In this document: positions 53,165 through 62,423 of the stretch, piece after piece | Layout: each line of letters begins with the position of its first letter | Numbering within the stretch: position 1 is the first letter of the stretch | Source: Guillardia theta CCMP2712 | Taxonomy: Eukaryota > Cryptophyceae > Pyrenomonadales > Geminigeraceae | Reading direction: 5' to 3' | Assembly (NCBI RefSeq): GCF_000315625.1 | Contig: NW_005434560.1 | Location: forward strand, 128,020-192,019 | DNA length: 64,000 nt | Position numbers and translations under genes: made by a program | Notes under the pieces: generated by a model | The model's input: only the letters and a program-made list of their open reading frames with translations | Told to the model about the DNA's origin: nothing | The model's database searches: none

Positions 53165-53172
53165 CCTTTATA
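53165..53172 (-). promoter_or_regulatory. TATAAAGG box for glycoprotein at 53137
   Basis: 28 bases above the ATG. Confidence 0.8.
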
Positions 53173-53244
53173 CGAGGCCAAAACACACAAATATTATAAT
53201 CTACGTGATTTACTCACTTACAAGAACAGGGACTACCATCGATC

Positions 53245-54285
53245 CTACTTTTTATGGTTCATTATCGCGTCGATTTGCTGAATCCTCACCGGAAACGTCC
53301 TGATTTTCCGATGCATCACATACTTGCGATGCATGGGAGGCACCAGAACCATCGCCACAGCTGCGAAGACGCTGTACGGAAGCATGGGGTCGTAGAACGC
53401 ACGGGGAAGATACCATTCAGAGCCCGTGTCTTCTTCGATGCGCAATGTTTGGTTGTACCAGAAGGTGTGGTTTGCAGGGCAAACTCCCTGGGTGAATTTC
53501 CAGGAATAGTACTGAACCAGGGGGTAATTCTTTGGCATCACGTACCTGGAAGACCTGGCACTGTACAGCAAGGTGTGGTTTTCCGGGCAGACCCCCTCAG
53601 AAGGCGTGGAAGGCTGCGCGTAGCGGTCTTGCTTCGGTATGGGGTTGCCACCAGGCTCGAAGAAGCCCGGGATGTACATGCTCAGCGCGGAGTAGACGAG
53701 CATGGCCTTCGAGCCACCGAGTCCAGCGCCGAGGACCTTGACGATGGACTTCATAAATTTCACCTTCCACTCCAAGGTCCACGGCTGGGTCAACCCGGTG
53801 TAGCCCGGGATGAACATCGCCAGAACGGACAGCAAGAGCATCACCCTCGCGGGGGTGACGCGGGGCATGGAGCCCTTGAGATCGGGCCAAGAAGGCTTCT
53901 GCACGGCTTCTGGCTCCGGCACATTTGCCGGTGGAACATCGTTTTCCTGCTCTGAAGCACGTTCCAAGGCAGACAACAGGTTCCGACGCACGGAAGATAC
54001 ACCGGAAGACGCAGGCAAAATTTGGGGTGGCCTGTATTCCTCTGTGGGTGGTCCAGAAAGAGGGTTTCCTGCAGAGCCGCTTGCATCATTCAAGGATTCA
54101 GGCGTTCTACTGGACCTCAACCTCACCGTGTTGTTTTTAGGTTGTTTTTCTCTCTCTTCCACTGCACGCAAGAGTTCTTGCGTTTTCATATCCCATTCAT
54201 CATTAGTCATGCGCCTTTTCGTTTTTTTACCCATTCTGTCCCCATCGTTGATTCTTTTGCGTTTAGGCATAACAGATGATGACAT
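53245..54285 (-). CDS. Membrane protein with N-terminal nuclear signals
   Basis: Protein of 346 residues. The first 25 residues hold Pro-Lys-Arg-Lys-Arg and Lys-Lys-Thr-Lys-Arg-Arg, followed by a Ser/Pro-rich region to about 140. Then come hydrophobic segments (about 148-166, 195-212, 305-322) with a repeated Ala-Met-Phe/Tyr-Ile-Pro-Gly unit, and a luminal-type part with two Val-Cys-Pro-Glu/Ala-Asn-His-Thr repeats bearing sequons. NLS plus membrane helices suggests the inner nuclear membrane. TATTTAAG at 54311-54318 sets the ATG at 54285. Confidence 0.75.
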   Translation of the reverse strand: MSSSVMPKRKRINDGDRMGKKTKRRMTNDEWDMKTQELLRAVEEREKQPKNNTVRLRSSRTPESLNDASGSAGNPLSGPPTEEYRPPQILPASSGVSSVRRNLLSALERASEQENDVPPANVPEPEAVQKPSWPDLKGSMPRVTPARVMLLLSVLAMFIPGYTGLTQPWTLEWKVKFMKSIVKVLGAGLGGSKAMLVYSALSMYIPGFFEPGGNPIPKQDRYAQPSTPSEGVCPENHTLLYSARSSRYVMPKNYPLVQYYSWKFTQGVCPANHTFWYNQTLRIEEDTGSEWYLPRAFYDPMLPYSVFAAVAMVLVPPMHRKYVMHRKIRTFPVRIQQIDAIMNHKK

Positions 54286-54310
54286 ATCAAACCAGGCCAA
54301 CCCCACGTCG

Positions 54311-54318
54311 CTTAAATA
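54311..54318 (-). promoter_or_regulatory. TATTTAAG box for gene at 54285
   Basis: 26 bases above the ATG of the NLS membrane protein. Confidence 0.8.
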
Positions 54319-54336
54319 CACACCGCACCGACCCAT

Positions 54337-54957
54337 TCAAACCAGCCCCGCCTCTTCCAGGCGGATCTTGTAGGCGTGTATACAAACGTTGAGCCAGTAG
54401 GGACGGCGGGCAAGGTCTTCTAAGCCAACATCCAGGTGCTTCCTAAACTCATCTGGAGCTCCAGAGGCCCAGTCGGGGCTGTCCATCTTGGTCAGCCGGC
54501 ACAGCGCGAGGAAGTGGTCGGCGGCGGCGGTGTTGACGGGGTGGGAAGGGTGGATGTCGGCCATGGGGGCAAAGCGCAGGTCGATCTCCTCGTGCATCGC
54601 GTACACCTTGGCAAGGTCGCGGAGATACCGGCACATCTCCTGGTACACCCGCTCCTTGGAGGCATCCGTCCACTCCCAGGGCGGGAGCTCGGGGGAGCAA
54701 CCCGTGTCGATGTCCTTCAGCGCAGCCCTGAGCCTTCGTAGTAGGTCCAGTTTCTTCCTCTTCATGGCATCCCTCTCCTCGTCGCTGAACGCCGCCGAGC
54801 TGTAGATCGACTGGCGGATCATCTCAAACAGCAGATCGAAGCCGTTCGTCACGCGATCCTCCCCGCTCTCCTCGTGCAGCGTCAGGACTGGCAGCGGCGC
54901 GCACTCCTGGCTAGCGATGAAGAAGCTGATGAACTCCTCCAGGCTGTTCCACGACAT
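54337..54957 (-). CDS. Hypothetical helical 206-residue protein
   Basis: Soluble, helical protein with a central Lys-Arg-Lys-Lys-Leu-Asp-Leu-Leu-Arg-Arg-Leu segment and Trp-rich patches. The probable TATTTAAA-type box near 55021 (which also reads as a box on this strand) is about 65 bases away. No family recognised. It ends 52 bases before the next same-strand gene begins. Confidence 0.7.
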   Translation of the reverse strand: MSWNSLEEFISFFIASQECAPLPVLTLHEESGEDRVTNGFDLLFEMIRQSIYSSAAFSDEERDAMKRKKLDLLRRLRAALKDIDTGCSPELPPWEWTDASKERVYQEMCRYLRDLAKVYAMHEEIDLRFAPMADIHPSHPVNTAAADHFLALCRLTKMDSPDWASGAPDEFRKHLDVGLEDLARRPYWLNVCIHAYKIRLEEAGLV

Positions 54958-55020
54958 ACCTGGGAGAAAATCAGCAACCCGCCGCCCACCTTGCCCGTTC
55001 CTATCTTTTTTTCCAAATCA

Positions 55021-55028
55021 TATTTAAA
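55021..55028 (+). promoter_or_regulatory. TATTTAAA box for gene at 55063
   Basis: 35 bases above the ATG. Confidence 0.8.
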
Positions 55029-55062
55029 TCGGACAACACAGCATCAGACACCGAAAACGACA

Positions 55063-55413
55063 ATGTTCACTTACAACATTCCTATTGGAGGGTATACCTG
55101 GGGAGGTTATGGCAAGCGTAAGAGAACCGAAGTCCCGCTCACACCCAAGATGAACGACAAAGGCGAATTGCACTTTCGCTACGAGTGGAAATCTGAGCAC
55201 TTCAAGATGAATTACGAAGACCGCATCCCGTGCAACATAAGGGTCAAATTCTTTGACAATCACATTCACATTCTCGAGGTCCAGCTTGCCCAACACACCC
55301 GCCTTGCCAACGCTACAGGCAATCATTTATTTGCCAACGATACCAGCAAACGGATGCAACAAGAGATCAAACGCTTTGAGGATGACAGCAAGAATGAGAA
55401 ATTCTTTTACTAG
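55063..55413 (+). CDS. Hypothetical small beta-rich protein
   Basis: Protein of 116 residues starting Met-Phe-Thr-Tyr-Asn, 35 bases below TATTTAAA (55021-55028); the frame is open upstream only as antisense shadow. Gly/Tyr-rich N-terminus with Gly-Lys-Arg-Lys-Arg, then a beta-type domain and a charged helix. An AATAAA lies at 55463. No family recognised. Confidence 0.7.
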   Translation: MFTYNIPIGGYTWGGYGKRKRTEVPLTPKMNDKGELHFRYEWKSEHFKMNYEDRIPCNIRVKFFDNHIHILEVQLAQHTRLANATGNHLFANDTSKRMQQEIKRFEDDSKNEKFFY

Positions 55414-55474
55414 ACAGCGTCATATTCGACTCTTTGGTAGACCTACCCTTTCTAAATCTTAGAATAAAAGGCCC

Positions 55475-56890
55475 TTAATCGTTATCCTCGGCATCCCTTC
55501 CTCGATTCGTACTCCGGCGCATCAGCCTGGCCCAGGCGTAGAACCTGGCGAGGCCCTTCTTCAGCACCGGCTGCTTCTCGATGTCGTAGGTATCGGACAG
55601 GTCGGTGACGCGCACGACGGCCTCTCTATAGGTCGCCTGGAGCACTTCCGACAGATTCCCGATGGGGTAGGACAGGAAGCAGCCCCCCGAGGCCCTCACT
55701 TTGGCGGAGAGAGGGCCGCGGAGCATCTGCTGCATCTGGCCGCAGTTCTGGTCGACGTGGTAGCCGCTCACGAAGCAATCATGGCTGATGCAGGCGTACA
55801 TCACCGCACCCTTGAGCCAAGCCGCGTCGGCGACGCAACTCCTCCTCGCCTGCATGTTCTCGAACTGCGAGATGCGGGATAGCGACGAGAACAGCGGGCC
55901 CAACAGCCTCACCCTTCCCTCCCGCACCTCCCGCACAAGGCCATCCAATCTCTCCTTGACATCCAGTGTATGGGGGATGTGGCGCACGCTTCGGAGGACG
56001 GAGACGATGGGACCCTTCTCCCCCAGCCACTCCCGATGCCTCCCCTGCGTGTCCCGCAGGAAGTAGCCCAAGTTATCCACTAGCAAGGCGATATCCTCCC
56101 GCGATTTCCAGACGACATCAGGGGCTTCGTCCACCCGCCTATGCAACAGGTCCCCGTCCACCCACTCACAGCCGAACGGAAGCTGCAGGAATCCCTCCCT
56201 GTCACGGCGGAAGCGCGGGTTGCTGCCCCCACCCCGCTCCGTCGCAAACAGCGAGGCGCGGGAGATGTTCTCGACGATCGCCCACCGCGCCTGACTCTTT
56301 GCCAGCCTTGCGCAGGCGAAGTAGACATGCCACCCTCCCCCGGTGAAGCACACCAGCACGTGGCGCTCGGTCGCCTCCGCGGGCATGAAGCGCCGCAGCA
56401 CCGCGTTCGCGAGGAGGCAGGTCATGAACGCCTGCTGCTTCCAGAAGGGCTCCACGCTCATCGCCGAGTCGATATCCAGGCTCAGCACGCGGAAGGCGGG
56501 CGCGAAGCCGTGGGTCATGATCCGCTCCCGGTGGATGGGATGGTTGTACTCACAGCCGAAGTGGAAGCTCCTGAGAGGGTCGAGGTACTTCCGGACGAAG
56601 GCCCTCAAATCCGCCACTTCCACCTTCCGTATCTTCGACCTGTCTGTCTCCAGCATCACGTCCGCGCAGGTGACATTGCCCCGGAAGAACGTCTGCTGCA
56701 CCACCGCGAAGAAGGGTGTCGAGAGCAGGCAGCGGTACAGCACACGGAGGCCGTGCTCGACGGGGTCCACTGGGATAGAGGCGCTAGAAATGACTGAAAG
56801 CTTTTCGGTGGGTATGATGAAGGCCTTCTCCTCCTCGGGATACTCCTGGAGGGGCTCTGTGGGAAGGTCAAGCGGATGGAGTGCATTCAT
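55475..56890 (-). CDS. DNA primase catalytic subunit (PriS/AEP-like)
   Basis: Archaeo-eukaryotic primase of 471 residues that would make RNA primers for viral DNA replication. Motif I is Leu-Ser-Leu-Asp-Ile-Asp (Asp139, Asp141); motif II is Cys-Phe-Thr-Gly-Gly-Gly-Trp-His-Val-Tyr (His188), followed by the Arg-rich Ala-Lys-Ser-Gln-Ala-Arg-Trp. A late motif, Val-Asp-Gln-Asn-Cys-Gly-Gln-Met...Leu-Arg-Gly-Pro-Leu, corresponds to the Asp-Ile-Asn-Val...Leu-Leu-Lys-Ser-Pro-Phe segment of eukaryotic primase. The ATG at 56890 is the first after a TTTTTAATTG site; earlier codons of the frame lack support. No helicase is fused. Confidence 0.82.
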   Translation of the reverse strand: MNALHPLDLPTEPLQEYPEEEKAFIIPTEKLSVISSASIPVDPVEHGLRVLYRCLLSTPFFAVVQQTFFRGNVTCADVMLETDRSKIRKVEVADLRAFVRKYLDPLRSFHFGCEYNHPIHRERIMTHGFAPAFRVLSLDIDSAMSVEPFWKQQAFMTCLLANAVLRRFMPAEATERHVLVCFTGGGWHVYFACARLAKSQARWAIVENISRASLFATERGGGSNPRFRRDREGFLQLPFGCEWVDGDLLHRRVDEAPDVVWKSREDIALLVDNLGYFLRDTQGRHREWLGEKGPIVSVLRSVRHIPHTLDVKERLDGLVREVREGRVRLLGPLFSSLSRISQFENMQARRSCVADAAWLKGAVMYACISHDCFVSGYHVDQNCGQMQQMLRGPLSAKVRASGGCFLSYPIGNLSEVLQATYREAVVRVTDLSDTYDIEKQPVLKKGLARFYAWARLMRRSTNRGRDAEDND

Positions 56891-57079
56891 CCTTTGGCAG
56901 GATCGTGCAGATGCAGGGAGATGGCTACATGGAGGCAATTAAAAAGACAGACCAGGGGAGTTTTTTTTTCGATAAGACTTTTTTATTTTTTTTTTCGATG
57001 TCATTTTTTTCGACGGGGAGTTTTTTTTTCTAGATGGGTCAATAAAAAGCCGACGAGCCCGGAACCACCCCAGAAAACC

Positions 57080-57472
57080 ATGGCCACGAGCTGTATCGAT
57101 CTGTGGAATCATGATATGAACGTCTTGAACCACTACACTGATATTCTGAACAAGAATAACGAATTGGAAGATCCCTACGCGAGGGAGGCACTGAGAATCG
57201 AGAAGAAGATTGCCAGGAACAACATCCCCATCCCGCTCTACCGCATGCTGGTAAACGCGATCAACAACTTTCCAATGCTGAAGTACCACGTGAGGGCGAG
57301 CATCGAGAAGCTAGAGAAGATCCACGACTGTCTTTACCACATCAAGTATGAAGGAACCGAAAGGGACTGCATGAGGCGATCCGCCGAGATGATCCTGGAG
57401 CTCTACGCCAAGCTAGGTTGGGAGGATCTTCAGGCTCAGGCGTATTTATCCGAATATAAAAAAAGGCTCTGA
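57080..57472 (+). CDS. Hypothetical helical 130-residue protein
   Basis: Helical protein; the start at 57080 follows GTCAATAAAAAG (about 57040), the same motif as before the gene at 13731. The frame is open upstream to 56876 through A/T runs. Ends 3 bases before the next ATG. No family recognised. Confidence 0.7.
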   Translation: MATSCIDLWNHDMNVLNHYTDILNKNNELEDPYAREALRIEKKIARNNIPIPLYRMLVNAINNFPMLKYHVRASIEKLEKIHDCLYHIKYEGTERDCMRRSAEMILELYAKLGWEDLQAQAYLSEYKKRL

Positions 57473-57475
57473 ATC

Positions 57476-58030
57476 ATGGACCGCCCCATGGCTTTCCTTG
57501 CATACACCCAGTGCTACACCACCTTGCACGTCCACGGCAAGGGTCCAAGCTTCAAAGGGGTGCCAACCCCGGGGGCGCTGAACCTCTACATCAACGAGGC
57601 GGCGGACCACATCACGAACCCCCAGGTGGTTGCCTCCACGGACTCAGAGACCTGGGTCCAGCTCAATCGTGATCGCCTGGCCTCCGCCCAGTGGATCCTG
57701 ACGCCGCGCCACCCCTACATCGGCGGCAACGAGCAAAGCATCATCGACTTCAGGGACATCGCCCCGCTCCGCCACAGGGCCAACGTCGCCTGCTACAAGA
57801 TCGTGGGGAAATACGCCAGGACCATCACCAGCGCCCTCCGCCACATCCTCACCCAGAACTCCCAGATCAAGACTGTCGTGCTCGAGGGCGTCGGTATGGC
57901 TCCCGGGTACCATCACAGGTTCAAAAGCAAGAATCCCAGAGACGTGTTCCCCAGGGAAGCAGCCAGACGAGTCCGCGAGGAGGTGGAGGGAGAACTGTTG
58001 AGGTACGACGTCAACTACGAGTTCCGGTGA
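57476..58030 (+). CDS. Hypothetical 184-residue protein
   Basis: Soluble mixed protein with Pro-Arg-His-Pro-Tyr-Ile-Gly-Gly-Asn-Glu and Val-Val-Leu-Glu-Gly-Val-Gly-Met-Ala-Pro-Gly-Tyr motifs, and an Arg/Glu-rich helix near the end. CGTATTTATCC about 30 bases upstream, inside the previous gene, may be its box. No family recognised. Confidence 0.7.
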   Translation: MDRPMAFLAYTQCYTTLHVHGKGPSFKGVPTPGALNLYINEAADHITNPQVVASTDSETWVQLNRDRLASAQWILTPRHPYIGGNEQSIIDFRDIAPLRHRANVACYKIVGKYARTITSALRHILTQNSQIKTVVLEGVGMAPGYHHRFKSKNPRDVFPREAARRVREEVEGELLRYDVNYEFR

Positions 58031-58092
58031 GAACAAGAAATGGTGATTTATTATAATTCCGAACCAATCTAGGAAGTCTATACTGCGATTAC

Positions 58093-58479
58093 CTAATAAG
58101 GCAAGACGAGCTGCTCCTGGACAACCACGACGTCTTCAACGGGGCGTCCCTCGCAGAGTGCCTGGAACGCGTTGTACTCGGCGCTTGCACAATAACTCCT
58201 GTACATGAGAACCTTCGGATCCTCCGTGTGCCAGCGAAGGGTGTTGGCCTTGTTGCGCTGGAACGCAATGTAATCTTCGAGGTAGGCTTGGTACAAGCCA
58301 TTGTCCTTCATCATCTTTTGCTTAAGATGCTGCAGATGGGACTCTCTCTCTTTCTGAGTGAGCTTTCCGTTGAAAGTGATTTTTGCAGCAGACTTACCGT
58401 AGTACAAAGCCATGAGTTCGTACTCGAAGTCGGCGACAGATTGGTTTTCCTTGACGTAGTCAATAATCTTGAAAAACAT
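58093..58479 (-). CDS. Hypothetical helical 128-residue protein
   Basis: Helical protein with a Lys/Gln/His-rich middle. TATTTAAAC at 58505-58513 is 26 bases before the ATG. No family recognised. Confidence 0.7.
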   Translation of the reverse strand: MFFKIIDYVKENQSVADFEYELMALYYGKSAAKITFNGKLTQKERESHLQHLKQKMMKDNGLYQAYLEDYIAFQRNKANTLRWHTEDPKVLMYRSYCASAEYNAFQALCEGRPVEDVVVVQEQLVLPY

Positions 58480-58504
58480 GGTTGAATGATGTTGACCGTA
58501 TTCA

Positions 58505-58513
58505 GTTTAAATA
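58505..58513 (-). promoter_or_regulatory. TATTTAAAC box for gene at 58479
   Basis: 26 bases above the ATG. Confidence 0.8.
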
Positions 58514-58593
58514 CAAGACCATCAAGCAGATTTTTTGATTAAGTGAAAGGTCTACTGCTGCAATAAAGTTCGATATTAATATCTGGTACGAAA

Positions 58594-58601
58594 TATTTAA
58601 G
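58594..58601 (+). promoter_or_regulatory. TATTTAAG box for gene at 58632
   Basis: 30 bases above the ATG. Confidence 0.8.
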
Positions 58602-58631
58602 CGGCATGCCACCCCCATCATCACCTCTCCG

Positions 58632-58937
58632 ATGCTCATCATCATTGAATCCAAGGAACCCATCGTGCTCAAGCATACCGTCTCCCGTCCCGTCGACATC
58701 CCGGGCGGGATCAAACTGGAACACACCACTTCCAGTCCCATCACTATCCCAAGTGCCTACAACACCGAGAACATCCGCAACGAGTTCCACACGGCACTCG
58801 AAGGCTTCCAACGCACCGAACCCACTAACCCGATGCACCAATATTATGAAAATCACATGAACCATGCATTGTTTCTCCATCACGAAAGACTGAGAGAGGA
58901 AGAGACAATGTTCGCTTGGCATGTATTGACTCACTAA
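58632..58937 (+). CDS. Hypothetical 101-residue protein
   Basis: Small soluble protein with a beta-type first half and a His-rich helical second half. TATTTAAG at 58594-58601 is 30 bases before the ATG; the ATG at 58606 in another frame is too close to the box. No family recognised. Confidence 0.65.
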   Translation: MLIIIESKEPIVLKHTVSRPVDIPGGIKLEHTTSSPITIPSAYNTENIRNEFHTALEGFQRTEPTNPMHQYYENHMNHALFLHHERLREEETMFAWHVLTH

Positions 58938-59020
58938 AGTACCTTCAGTAAAAAAAAACAAAAAAAAACAGCGGCCTATAATCGCGTGCGGCGCTTCCCC
59001 GCGCACCTCTCTCCCCAGAG

Positions 59021-59638
59021 ATGCCCGTCACAAGCCGTCCCTCCTTCCACAACAGCAGCCCGACGCTGCTGAAGTGCTACTGCCTGGCCTTCTACTACAT
59101 TCCCACCCTGGTCGAGGTGGGGGGCTTCCACTTCGACAAGAGCCCCGCCCAGAGCTACCGCCTCACGGTAGCGCAGGCCTTCCTCTTCCCGGCCGTCACG
59201 CTCTTCCACCTGGTGGCGTGCTTCCTGCCCAGCCTGGTCTACACCTCGGGGGCCGACGGGAAGACACTGGAGTACGTCATGCACTTCCTGGAGGCGTGGG
59301 TGGTGTACACCGCGCTGCTCGTCCGCCTGGTCACCCTGGAGCCCAGCCTGGTGGTGCTGCTCGGCTGCTTCTGCAACATCCACGTGCTCTACACCATGGC
59401 GACCACGCTGGATGGCATCGGCAGGAGGGTCATCGTCGGTGGGAGCATCGCGCGCACGGCCACGGAGCTGCTCATCCTGGTCCTCCCGGTCGCGCTATCC
59501 TTCCTCGGAGGGCACGTCAGGACGCACCCCAAGGACCTCGTCCTCGTCGTCTTCACCCCGGAGCTTTACGGGATCGTCGTCGACGTCTTCAACTCCGTGT
59601 GTGACGGTATCCTGCGCGCCTTCACAGCCACACCCTAG
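59021..59638 (+). CDS. Multi-pass membrane protein, about 5-6 TM
   Basis: Protein of 205 residues with hydrophobic segments near 16-31, 50-75, 86-106, 108-128, 145-162 and a final amphipathic one. CCTATAATCG about 40 bases upstream is the likely TATA box. Its stop codon runs directly into the next gene's TATATAAAAC box. Envelope or nuclear-membrane protein; no family recognised. Confidence 0.7.
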   Translation: MPVTSRPSFHNSSPTLLKCYCLAFYYIPTLVEVGGFHFDKSPAQSYRLTVAQAFLFPAVTLFHLVACFLPSLVYTSGADGKTLEYVMHFLEAWVVYTALLVRLVTLEPSLVVLLGCFCNIHVLYTMATTLDGIGRRVIVGGSIARTATELLILVLPVALSFLGGHVRTHPKDLVLVVFTPELYGIVVDVFNSVCDGILRAFTATP

Positions 59639-59640
59639 GG

Positions 59641-59650
59641 TATATAAAAC
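59641..59650 (+). promoter_or_regulatory. TATATAAAAC box for gene at 59677
   Basis: Begins right after the stop of the preceding gene; 26 bases above the ATG. Confidence 0.8.
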
Positions 59651-59676
59651 ACTCCCACGGTGTAATTCTCTAGAAG

Positions 59677-60033
59677 ATGAAGACAGTGACCATGCTTGCT
59701 GCCGCCCTCGTCGGACTCACCCCGCTCCCGCTCTCGTACTCCTTCCAGACGCTCGGCAATCACCCCTCTCACCTGTCCGCCCCCTCCCTCCCGGCCCTCA
59801 CCCAACCGCTCTTCCAGGCCCTCACCCAACCGCTCTTCCAGCGCACCGCAACTCTCTCCCAGCGCGTGGCCGTCCCTGAAGCTCCCATCCAAGTTCCCAT
59901 CTCTGAAACTCCCATCCAAGCTCCCGTCCCTGAAATTTCATATGCGCTTACCCCCATCCTGGCAGTGGAGGAGATGGAAGCGGCAGGAGATGTCCAGTCA
60001 ACGCCGGAGAGGTCAGGAGAGGGGGAGGAGTAA
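59677..60033 (+). CDS. Secreted repeat-containing protein
   Basis: Protein of 118 residues with a signal peptide (about 1-22) and a Pro-rich mature part containing duplicated Ala-Leu-Thr-Gln-Pro-Leu-Phe-Gln units and Pro-Ile-Gln-Val/Ala-Pro-Ile/Val units, ending acidic. TATATAAAAC at 59641-59650 is 26 bases before the ATG. No family recognised; extended, possibly glycosylated or cell-wall-facing. Confidence 0.65.
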   Translation: MKTVTMLAAALVGLTPLPLSYSFQTLGNHPSHLSAPSLPALTQPLFQALTQPLFQRTATLSQRVAVPEAPIQVPISETPIQAPVPEISYALTPILAVEEMEAAGDVQSTPERSGEGEE

Positions 60034-60054
60034 AAAAGAATTTTCATAAACACA

Positions 60055-62400
60055 CTAAATACTCACAAAATTAACCCTATCCTTCTTCATCAAGCTCTCG
60101 CGCAGCCCCTTCATCGCGCACTTGTTCATCTGGTGGACGGCGATGATCTTCCCGCCCAGCGTCACCTGGTAGCGCTGCGCCTGGTTCTGCCCCACCCAGG
60201 CGGCGACCTCCGCGGTTTTGCTGGGAGCCAGGACATAGCTGATGGGGATCGTGTCGGGGCCGTAGAGGCAGCGTCCCAGCGGGCGGTCGAGCTTCTTCCC
60301 GATTAGGGCGGTGCTGCTCTCGATCGGGGGCAGGGCGTAGCGCGCCATCAGGAGCGTCTCCTTCCTCTCCTCCTCCGTGAAGTCGATCTTGATGCCGCGC
60401 AGGGAGGGGTCGGAGGTGCTCACCGCCTCGGAGATCGGCACCCCCGCGACGGAGTTCTTCACCAGGATCGTGTCCCCGATCGTCGACACCACGTGCCAGA
60501 AGATGCCGTCCAGCTTCCCGATGTGCATCCAGGGCTTCATCTCCCGCGACGGCGCCATGAGCATCGTGCACTGGTTGTAGAAGGCAGCCTCCGTCAGCGG
60601 GGTGGGCGGGCCTCCTGCCGCCTGGATCTTCTGCGACACGTAGGCGCTCGGCTTCCCGACCACCTCCCCCCGTCCCGCGAAGCTTTCGATCCTCACCGCC
60701 GTCGTCAGCTCCGTCAGGATGCGGTCGTAGCTGCTCTGGTCGTTCTCGGCAGAGGAGGAGACGACGGCGCTGCTCGGAGCACTCTTGACACTCGAACTCC
60801 CGCGGACGATCATTGCCGCGCAGTGACCCGCGGGGTGCATGTTCATCGGCTTGCCCGACGCCGACATCTTCGCCGCCTTGGCCGTCATCAGCACCGCCCG
60901 CATGGAGGTGTCATGGATGTGCTCCCCAAACTCCCCGCACTGCCGCAGAACGCCCCGGAGCTCGTCATCCGTCCAGTCCTTCAGCTCGGGCTGCCCGCGG
61001 AGTGACTCGAGCACCACGCCCGCGAATTTCTCCGGCTCCATGCGTTCGAGGTCTGGGTACTCGTCGTAGATCACCCCGCACTTGCTACTCAGCCTCACGC
61101 AGAAGCGGCGCATGTAGCTGAACTGCAGGATCGCCATGTGAGCCAGGTCCTCGCAGTCCCCGTGGCGCAGGCCCTCGATGTAGCCCCGGCGCTTCTTGTC
61201 CAGGTGGTTGAAGAGCGACTCCCCGGGGGTGCGATTCTTGATCCTGGCACCGATGGAAGCTCCAAGGGCATCCCCCGCCCGCGCAGACCTCAGGTAGATG
61301 TCCGAGAACGGCACCATGATGTCCTCGCTCATTGCGTAGGAGGGCACCTTCTCCTGCTCTTCGCTATCTTCGTACACCTCGATGACGTAACCATCACCCT
61401 CCTCCCTCTCGATGATCGGCTTCAGGTCCCGCGGCGTCTTCTCCGCCAACATGGGTTTGACGTCGCTGGCGTAGGTGAAGTCCGAGGCGAACAGCCCGCC
61501 GACGTTGGCCAGGCAGTCGCCCGCCGACCTCGCGTCGATGCGGTCGTGGAACGACAACCCCGTCATCCGGAACAGGGACGAGGTGATGCCGAAGGCGTCG
61601 AGCGCCGTCGTCCTCGAGAGCCGGATCTTCTCCTGCATGATCACATCCATGTTCGTCAGGAGATCCACCAGCGTGTTCCCGATGCTGCTCACAAACGACC
61701 CAGTCATCACCCCCTCCGGGTGCCGCTTGATCCCGCGCTGCAGCAGCTCCGCGTAGAAGCGCTGCGAGATCAGGTTCTGCCGCATGTTGTAGCGGTGGAT
61801 GCGGTCCTGGCCCATGGGGATGAGCGTCTCCTCCATCGCACCAAAGGCCCGCAGCGCCGCCCGGTTCATCTCCCGGAACCTCCCCCGCATCCCCTCCGGC
61901 AGCGGCACCGCCTTCACCTTCAGCTCCACATCGGGCTGGACAGGGTCGTACCCGATGCTCATCAGCGCGCTCCTGGGCTTATCCTCTTCGACGCTCCCAA
62001 CGTCCCCGCAGGACACTTCCAGTAAGCCACGCAACGGCACCCTCCCCGTCCCGACATGGATGTCCTTGGAGTTCGGCGGGGCGCCCATCATCGCCAGCTG
62101 TTCCGGAGAAGGACCGGGCGCCACCGCCATCAGCTGCAGGTCCCTGACCTCCGCCTCCGCCAGGTCTCCCGACACCACGAACAGCCCCTCCCCCAGCGGC
62201 ACCGCCGAGTACGAGTTCCGGCAGCCCACCCATGCCATCGCGTGCTCAATGATGTCGTGCTCCACGCCCTTCCTCTCACACACTATGCGCACCGCCCCGA
62301 CGAAGGGCATCTTTGCCCCCTTCACGTTCAAGATTTCGTCCTTCAAGTCACTCCCTGCCGCACCCGACAACCTCGCACGCACGCGGACCCTGGCCGACAT
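60055..62400 (-). CDS. Large protein with transglutaminase-like Cys motif
   Basis: Protein of 781 residues. Around residue 415 it has Gly-Asp-Cys-Glu-Asp-Leu-Ala-His, and around 525 Pro-Ala-Gly-His-Cys-Ala, a Cys...His arrangement typical of transglutaminase-like and papain-fold cysteine enzymes. The N-terminal 170 residues look beta-rich, the middle mixed, and the C-terminal 200 residues form another domain. It may be a protease, deamidase or a structural protein reusing the fold. TATATAAAT at 62424-62432 overlaps the open frame, so the ATG at 62400 is the start. Function beyond the motif is unknown. Confidence 0.65.
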   Translation of the reverse strand: MSARVRVRARLSGAAGSDLKDEILNVKGAKMPFVGAVRIVCERKGVEHDIIEHAMAWVGCRNSYSAVPLGEGLFVVSGDLAEAEVRDLQLMAVAPGPSPEQLAMMGAPPNSKDIHVGTGRVPLRGLLEVSCGDVGSVEEDKPRSALMSIGYDPVQPDVELKVKAVPLPEGMRGRFREMNRAALRAFGAMEETLIPMGQDRIHRYNMRQNLISQRFYAELLQRGIKRHPEGVMTGSFVSSIGNTLVDLLTNMDVIMQEKIRLSRTTALDAFGITSSLFRMTGLSFHDRIDARSAGDCLANVGGLFASDFTYASDVKPMLAEKTPRDLKPIIEREEGDGYVIEVYEDSEEQEKVPSYAMSEDIMVPFSDIYLRSARAGDALGASIGARIKNRTPGESLFNHLDKKRRGYIEGLRHGDCEDLAHMAILQFSYMRRFCVRLSSKCGVIYDEYPDLERMEPEKFAGVVLESLRGQPELKDWTDDELRGVLRQCGEFGEHIHDTSMRAVLMTAKAAKMSASGKPMNMHPAGHCAAMIVRGSSSVKSAPSSAVVSSSAENDQSSYDRILTELTTAVRIESFAGRGEVVGKPSAYVSQKIQAAGGPPTPLTEAAFYNQCTMLMAPSREMKPWMHIGKLDGIFWHVVSTIGDTILVKNSVAGVPISEAVSTSDPSLRGIKIDFTEEERKETLLMARYALPPIESSTALIGKKLDRPLGRCLYGPDTIPISYVLAPSKTAEVAAWVGQNQAQRYQVTLGGKIIAVHQMNKCAMKGLRESLMKKDRVNFVSI

Positions 62401-62423
62401 CTTGGGTGCTAGGCAACCAAGCG

